This document shows, one piece after another, positions 9,305 through 12,727 of a stretch of DNA of 12,727 nucleotides. Position numbers and translations under genes: made by a program. A model generated the notes under the pieces. It was given only the letters and a program-made list of their open reading frames with translations. It ran no database searches and was not told the DNA's origin. The DNA lies in contig JARGGE010000037.1 in the NCBI GenBank assembly GCA_029210865.1, positions 1 through 12,727 on the forward strand, written 5' to 3'. The number at the start of each line of letters is the position of its first letter. Within the stretch, counting starts at the first letter, position 1. Source of the stretch: Trueperaceae bacterium (GTDB taxonomy: Bacteria; Deinococcota; Deinococci; Deinococcales; Trueperaceae).

Positions 9305-9309
9305 CGTAG

Positions 9310-9387
9310 GGGCCTCCACTCGCGTAGCCCGTGGGTTGCGGCCGGAGGGATCCTCCGTCCGTAGAGCCACATACGTGAGGGAGGCCC
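9310..9387 (+). promoter_or_regulatory. Left-end fold that can mask the transposase ribosome-binding site
   Basis: GGGCCTCC (9310-9317) is the exact complement of GGAGGCCC (9380-9387), which overlaps the transposase SD GGGAGG (9379-9384). An inner hairpin CGGAGG-GAT-CCTCCG lies at 9343-9357. A transcript entering from the host operon would contain both arms and could hide the SD. A transcript starting inside the left end, after 9317, would not. This resembles the protection against impinging transcription known for IS10 and IS50. Confidence 0.55.
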
Positions 9388-9391
9388 TGAG

Positions 9392-10480
9392 ATGAGTGTA
9401 AGAGAGCGAACGCACGTCGGTTTGGACGTTCACGCCCACGCGGTCGTCGGGGCCGCCCTCGACGGCGACACGGGCGAGATCTTGCGGCGCCGTCTCGGCT
9501 CGAGCCCCGCGGAGGTCCTCGCCTGGATCCGAAGCTTGCCGGGTCCGGTCGCAGCAGCGTACGAGGCCGGCCCGACCGGCTTCACGCTCGCGCGAGCGCT
9601 CCGGGCGAGCGGCGTGCGCTGCGAAGTGCTCGCGCCCTCGAAGCTGCAGCGACCCGTCGGTGAGCGCGTGAAGACCGACGCCCGCGACGCCCTGCACATC
9701 GCCAAACTCCTCAAGCTCGACGAGATCGTCGCGGTCACGATCCCCAGTGAGATGCAGGAGGCGGCGCGCGACCTGGTGCGCGCTCGGGAGGACGCCCGCC
9801 GCGACTTGATGAGCGCGAGGCACCGGCTCGGGAAGCTGCTGTTGCGCCGCGGCATCACGTACTCGGGCAAGACGACGTGGACGACCCGACATCACGACTG
9901 GTTGCGCCGGCAACACTTCGAGCTGCCTGGCTTGCAGGCCGCGTTCGACGCCGCGCACGAGGCCGTCGTCGCCGTTCAGGACCGGCGTGATCGGTTGGAT
10001 GAAGCGATCCTCGTGATGGCCGCCGGGAGCGAGTTCACGGGCGTCGCGAAACGCCTGTCGTGCCTGCGGGGCATCTCGATCCTCACGGCGTTCGGACTGG
10101 CGGTCGAGATCGGCGACTGGTCGAGGCTCGACGGGCGCCGCATCGGCGCGTACCTCGGGCTCGTACCCACCGAGAACTCCTCGGGCCAGTCGCGCTCCCA
10201 GGGCGGCCTCACCCGAACCGGCAACGCCCACGCGCGCCGCCTGCTGGTCGAAGCCGCGTGGCACCACCGGACGGCGTACAAGCCCACCTCACCGACCCTG
10301 CGCGCTCGCTGGGCGCTGGCGAGCCCCGAAGCGCGCGAACGCGCGCACCAGGGCAACCTGCGGCTGCATCGCCGCTGGCGGGCGTTCGAGGCGCGCGGCA
10401 AACGCAAGGTCGTCGCGAACGCCGCCGTCGCCCGCGAACTGGCCGGCTGGTGCTGGTCGTTGGCGGTGATGGAGTCATGA
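9392..10480 (+). CDS. IS110-family transposase (DEDD recombinase)
   Basis: A 362-residue RNA-guided recombinase of the IS110 family. The RuvC-like N-terminal domain has Asp12 (GLDVHAH), Glu58 (AAYEAGPTG), and Asp96/Asp99 (KTDARDALHIAKLL). A helical middle section (about 115-215) leads to the Transposase_20 domain, with LRGISILTAFGLAVEIGDW, RRIGAYLGLVP, TENSSGQSRSQGGLTRTGNA and HARRLLVEAAWHHR. The catalytic serine is expected to be Ser263 or Ser264. Length is normal and no frameshift or stop is seen, so the element may be active. ATG 9392 has GGGAGG seven bases upstream. The right-end RNA described below would be its guide. Confidence 0.95.
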   Translation: MSVRERTHVGLDVHAHAVVGAALDGDTGEILRRRLGSSPAEVLAWIRSLPGPVAAAYEAGPTGFTLARALRASGVRCEVLAPSKLQRPVGERVKTDARDALHIAKLLKLDEIVAVTIPSEMQEAARDLVRAREDARRDLMSARHRLGKLLLRRGITYSGKTTWTTRHHDWLRRQHFELPGLQAAFDAAHEAVVAVQDRRDRLDEAILVMAAGSEFTGVAKRLSCLRGISILTAFGLAVEIGDWSRLDGRRIGAYLGLVPTENSSGQSRSQGGLTRTGNAHARRLLVEAAWHHRTAYKPTSPTLRARWALASPEARERAHQGNLRLHRRWRAFEARGKRKVVANAAVARELAGWCWSLAVMES

Positions 10481-10511
10481 TCCGGCCCACCTGACCCCTC
10501 GACCCCCTCCA

Positions 10512-10699
10512 GGTGCGTTGGTGACGGCAGCGTCTTGGGGGTGATGCGCGAGTGTTCTATCAGCAGCCGCCATCCGGCGGTCACGCTCGACCCTAGATCG
10601 CGACACGCCCCCTGCCGAACACATCGTCCTGCGGTACCCAACCCGCGCATATCAGACTGACAACGCGTCGAGAACCGACCCGCACGTCACCAACGCACC
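10512..10699 (+). ncRNA. Candidate guide RNA (bridge RNA/seekRNA) of the IS element
   Basis: The right-end non-coding segment is bounded by a 15-bp perfect inverted repeat, GGTGCGTTGGTGACG (10512-10526) and its complement (10685-10699). Nested inside are ATGCGCG/CGCGCAT (10544-10550 with 10644-10650), GTGTTC/GAACAC (10552-10557 with 10617-10622) and a CCGCC-ATCC-GGCGG hairpin (10567-10580). The unpaired stretch 10623-10630 (ATCGTCCT) equals the host sequence just left of the insertion (9281-9288). CATATCAGA at 10648-10656 equals the element's right terminus (10768-10776). IS1111-group elements are known to encode guide RNA here; IS621's bridge RNA is about 177 bases. Exact transcript ends are unknown, and no clear promoter was found just upstream. 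Confidence 0.6.
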
Positions 10700-10709
10700 C
10701 AACCGACGA

Positions 10710-10740
10710 AGGGCTGCGACCCCGTACGAGTCGCAGCCCT
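10710..10740 (+). terminator. 11-bp hairpin near the IS right end, possible guide-RNA terminator
   Basis: AGGGCTGCGAC (10710-10720) and GTCGCAGCCCT (10730-10740) form a perfect 11-bp stem with a nine-base loop. It lies 10 bases after the 188-base nested structure. The following bases (CTCACGTCCACTT) are only mildly T-rich, so termination efficiency is uncertain. It could instead be a structural part of the RNA. Confidence 0.5.
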
Positions 10741-10761
10741 CTCACGTCCACTTGACAAAGA

Positions 10762-10773
10762 TCAACCCATATC
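10762..10773 (+). repeat. Right inverted repeat of the IS element
   Basis: TCAACCCATATC, exact reverse complement of 9293-9304. Three bases (AGA) separate it from the first base that restores the dehydrogenase frame (10777), similar to the small offset outside the right repeat in IS1111-group elements. Confidence 0.88.
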
Positions 10774-10776
10774 AGA

Positions 10777-11770
10777 AGACCAGGTCCTCATCGAGGTCGC
10801 AGCTTGCGGCGTCTGCGGGAGCGACCTGCACATCCGCGACGCACACGCGCCGTCCTTCGCCGACGCCTTCCCTCAGTGGCTTGGCCACGAGTATTCCGGC
10901 ACGGTCGTCGAGATCGGCCCCAAGGTCACGTCGGTCGCCGTCGGCAACCGCGTCACGGCCGAACCGTCCGTCGGCTGCGGTCGTTGCGCCTCATGCACGG
11001 CGGGCGCACGCAACGTCTGCCCAGACCGCCGCTTCGAGGCGGGCGGGTTCGCGCCCTGGGTCTCGGTCCCGGCTCCGCGCGTGCACCGCCTTCCAGACGG
11101 CTGTTCGTGGGGCGTCGGTGCCCTGGTCGAGCCCCTCGCTTGCGCGGTCCACGCCACGACCGACCTGCAACCGCCGTGCATCGGCGCCACGTGCGTCGTC
11201 GTCGGACCGGGGCCACTGGGGCTGCTCGTCGCCCTCGTGGTCCGATCCCGAGGTGCGCGGGTGGCGGTGGTCGGCCGCGGCCGCCGGCCGCGACGCCTCG
11301 AGCTCGCCCGCGCGCTCGGCATCGAGCAGGTCGTCGACATCGAAGCGGACGGCGCGCTCGATGCGCTGAAGCGATGGATGGACGGAGGCGCGGACCAGGT
11401 GTACGGCTGTGCTGGCGGCGGCGATGCCGTGGCGCTCGGTCTCTCGTTGGTCCGGCGAAGAGGGCGCTACACGGAGCTCGCCCTCGCCGGCGGTACAGTC
11501 CCCATCGACCTCGACACCGTCGTCCGGCACGAAATCGAAATCGGCGGCGCCGTGAGCCACCGCCCCGAATCGTGGCGGCTCGCGCTCGAGCTGATCGCTT
11601 CGGGCAGCATCTCAACCGAAACGCTCGAGCGCCTGATCACCGCCGTCTACCCACTCGAGCGATGGAGGGCCGCGTTCGATGCAGCGGCGGGACGTGCCGA
11701 GGGCAAGGTGCTCGTCGTGCCGCACGGTGCGACCGTCGCATCGCATGCCGGGTCGCCTCCGCCACGGTAA
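10777..11770 (+). pseudogene. 3' fragment of zinc-dependent MDR dehydrogenase (alcohol/sorbitol/threonine dehydrogenase type), lacking its start
   Basis: An open frame of about 330 codons holds most of a zinc medium-chain dehydrogenase. The catalytic zinc cysteine lies in VAACGVCGSDLH and the catalytic His-Glu pair in WLGHEYSG. The structural zinc lobe is CGRCASCTAGARNVC, followed by GALVEPLACAVHA and the Rossmann loop VVVGPGPLGLLVALV. No in-frame start codon with an SD lies between the IS junction and these motifs. The first recorded start (GTG 11081) would omit the catalytic cysteine and the structural zinc lobe, so the product is not expected to work. Joined to 9215-9288 it gives about 355 residues, normal for the family. 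It would have been the oxidoreductase of the operon. No other stop or frameshift is present, pointing to recent inactivation. Confidence 0.85.
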
Positions 11771-11780
11771 GCGAAGTCCC

Positions 11781-11798
11781 AAGGGGATCTCAACCCTT
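11781..11798. terminator. Weak bidirectional hairpin between convergent genes
   Basis: AAGGG and CCCTT, separated by eight bases, lie in the 42-base gap between the converging dehydrogenase fragment and the RidA gene. The stem is only five bp and the T-run is short, so this is a weak call resting mainly on position. Confidence 0.25.
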
Positions 11799-11812
11799 TC
11801 GATCCGTCTGCC

Positions 11813-12184
11813 TCACGGCAAAGCGATGAGTTCGATCTCCACCAAGAGCCCGGGCACCGGGAGCTGGGCCACGGCGACGGTCGTACGCGCTGGTGGATCG
11901 CCGGGGAAGAACTCGGCGTAGGCCTCGTTCATCGCTGCGTAGTCGCGGATGTCGGTGAGGTACACGGTGGCCTTGACGACCTTGTCGATCGCACTACCCG
12001 CCGATACGAGGGTCGCCTCCAGGTTCGCGAGCGTCCTCCGGGTTTGATCGCGGGCATCACCCGGCACCAGCGAGCGGGTCTCCGAGTCGATGCTGCCATC
12101 GCCCGAAAGGTAGAGCATGCCGTTGGCCAGGACTGCCTTCGCAAGGGGGACCGCACTCTGCTTGCCGAACGTCCGTTTGTCCAT
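11813..12184 (-). CDS. RidA-family enamine/imine deaminase
   Basis: A 123-residue protein of the Rid/YjgF/L-PSP superfamily, small cytoplasmic trimers that hydrolyse reactive enamines and imines released by PLP enzymes. It shows LAKAVLANGMLYLSG, the central QTRRTLANLEATLVSAG and KVVKATVYLTDIRDYAAMNE. FFPGDPPARTTVAVAQLP contains the arginine that binds the substrate carboxylate in true RidA. ATG 12184 is chosen because it gives the family length. A GTG at 12202 with GAGGA upstream would add six residues and is a fair alternative. The gene converges on the PLP-enzyme operon; the pairing with a fold-type II PLP enzyme supports a shared pathway. Some Rid subfamilies are ring-opening hydrolases instead. 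Confidence 0.87.
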   Translation of the reverse strand: MDKRTFGKQSAVPLAKAVLANGMLYLSGDGSIDSETRSLVPGDARDQTRRTLANLEATLVSAGSAIDKVVKATVYLTDIRDYAAMNEAYAEFFPGDPPARTTVAVAQLPVPGLLVEIELIALP

Positions 12185-12330
12185 GACCCGATTATCCGTC
12201 ACGAGAACGGTTCCTCGACGGAGAACGACCATCGCGGCGCCGCGCGACGGGCAACTCGCCAAAGCCCCCCACCCGAAGTAGCCTGAGGACGAGGCCCGAT
12301 CGCCCCAGCGCGGCCCTCGGGAGGATCCCC

Positions 12331-12727
12331 ATGAGCGAGCTCGTCGTCTTCACCTACCAGCACCCCGACCGCGCGGCCGAGGTCTTGCAGCACGTCGCCA
12401 GCCTCCAGCGCGAACACATCCGCAAGCCGCTCGTCACGATCGAGGACGCCGCCGTGGCCGTGAAGGGCACCGACGGTCAGGTGCGGGTGCGCCAGACCCT
12501 CGAGACGGCGATGAAGGCCCGCACGGTCGCCACGGGCAGCTTGTGGGGCGTGCTCGTCGGTTTCCTGTTCGGTGGGCCGCTGGTCGGCGCGCTGGTGGGC
12601 AACGCGGTGCCCAGCGGCCTGCCGCTCGATTTCGCGCTGCCGATCACGTTTCTCGCGATGATCGGCCCGATGCTGCGCACGCCCGCGCATGTGGTGGCGG
12701 CGCTCACCTCGGTGACGCTGGCGCTGG
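12331..12727 (+). CDS. Partial membrane protein: DUF1269-like N-terminus joined to AzlC-like C-terminal sequence
   Basis: The reading frame is open to the right edge (132 codons). Residues 1 to about 90 start MSELVVFTYQHPDRAAEVLQ, with TIEDAAVAVKGTDGQVRVRQT and a glycine-rich membrane hairpin (LWGVLVGFLFGGPLVGALVG), the DUF1269 pattern. From about residue 91 the text reads NAVPSGLPLDFALPITFLAM then IGPMLRTPAHVVAALTSVTL. That resembles the C-terminal transmembrane part of AzlC-type branched-chain amino-acid exporters, not DUF1269. GGGAGG six bases before ATG 12331 makes the start firm. Gene fusion, recombination or an assembly join near 12595-12606 could explain the switch. The 146-base gap to the divergent RidA gene holds no obvious promoter. 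Confidence 0.65.
   Translation, partial: MSELVVFTYQHPDRAAEVLQHVASLQREHIRKPLVTIEDAAVAVKGTDGQVRVRQTLETAMKARTVATGSLWGVLVGFLFGGPLVGALVGNAVPSGLPLDFALPITFLAMIGPMLRTPAHVVAALTSVTLAL

Larger units (their letters stand above)
9289..10776 (+). mobile_element. IS110-family insertion sequence, IS1111-like layout
   Basis: An element of about 1.49 kb holding one transposase gene. Twelve-bp perfect inverted repeats lie at 9293-9304 and 10762-10773, a few bases inside the ends, as in IS1111-group elements; typical IS110-group members lack them. The left end is short (about 90 bases) and the right non-coding end is long (about 300), the arrangement in which IS1111-group elements encode their guide RNA downstream of the transposase. 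AGAC occurs at both junctions (9289-9292 and 10777-10780), so each boundary is uncertain by up to four bases. No longer target duplication is seen, as expected for this family. A TTGACA at 10752-10757 near the right end could be a -35 for a circle-junction promoter, but no matching -10 was found. Confidence 0.85.

Noticed and set aside
10509..10514. CCAGGT in the right end matching the right host flank (10780-10785)
   Set aside because: Six bases in this length of sequence is likely by chance, and the match overlaps the outer stem in the wrong orientation for a second guide.
10752..10757. TTGACA near the IS right end as an outward promoter for the dehydrogenase fragment
   Set aside because: At 16-19 bases downstream there is no acceptable -10 in the present copy, and none clear in a modelled circle junction, so it is only mentioned in the element entry.
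10752..11369. Plus-strand open frame in another phase over the start of the dehydrogenase fragment
   Set aside because: Serine/arginine-rich shadow frame. The dehydrogenase motifs are in the frame used for the pseudogene call.

Overview
The window is high-GC, densely coded bacterial DNA. Codon choice and gene content would suit a Deinococcota (Trueperaceae-like) or similar high-GC bacterium. That placement is only an impression, because no rRNA or other taxonomic marker is present.

Layout. (1) Positions 1-2197, minus strand: an acetate--CoA ligase followed, with a 4-base GTGA overlap, by the N-terminal part of a thiamine-diphosphate dehydrogenase E1 alpha subunit that runs off the left edge. 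This pair makes acetyl-CoA and looks like core metabolism. (2) Positions 2497-9214 plus 10777-12184: an accessory catabolic locus. An IclR-type regulator (minus) faces a plus-strand operon coding for a PLP-dependent enzyme of the D-cysteine desulfhydrase/ACC deaminase fold, a peptide/opine-type substrate-binding protein, two permeases, a metal-dependent amidohydrolase and a zinc-dependent MDR dehydrogenase. A RidA-family enamine/imine deaminase converges on it from the minus strand. The shared IclR/PLP-enzyme promoter region has a 21-bp near-palindrome beside a TTGACA box. I infer import of an amino-acid-like solute, deamination or elimination by the PLP enzyme with RidA clearing the enamine, then hydrolysis and oxidation. 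The substrate cannot be read from sequence. No ABC ATPase genes are present.

(3) Positions about 9289-10776: an intact IS110-family element of the IS1111-like layout has split the dehydrogenase gene after about 25 codons. It has 12-bp perfect inverted repeats, a DEDD transposase, a short left end that can fold over the transposase ribosome-binding site, and a roughly 300-base non-coding right end. The right end contains a 15-bp perfect inverted repeat enclosing nested shorter stems. Inside it are an 8-base match to the target flank and a 9-base match to the element's own right terminus. This is what a guide RNA (bridge RNA/seekRNA) would be expected to show. In-silico removal of the element restores one open dehydrogenase frame of about 355 residues, so the insertion looks recent.

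(4) Positions 12331-12727: the start of an unusual reading frame whose first ~90 residues look like a DUF1269 membrane protein and whose following residues look like the C-terminal part of an AzlC-type amino-acid exporter. It is either a real fusion or an assembly/recombination chimera, and it runs off the right edge.

The most interesting items are the guide-RNA-like right end of the IS element with recognisable junction matches, and the regulator/PLP-enzyme/importer/amidohydrolase/dehydrogenase/RidA locus, whose pathway I do not recognise.
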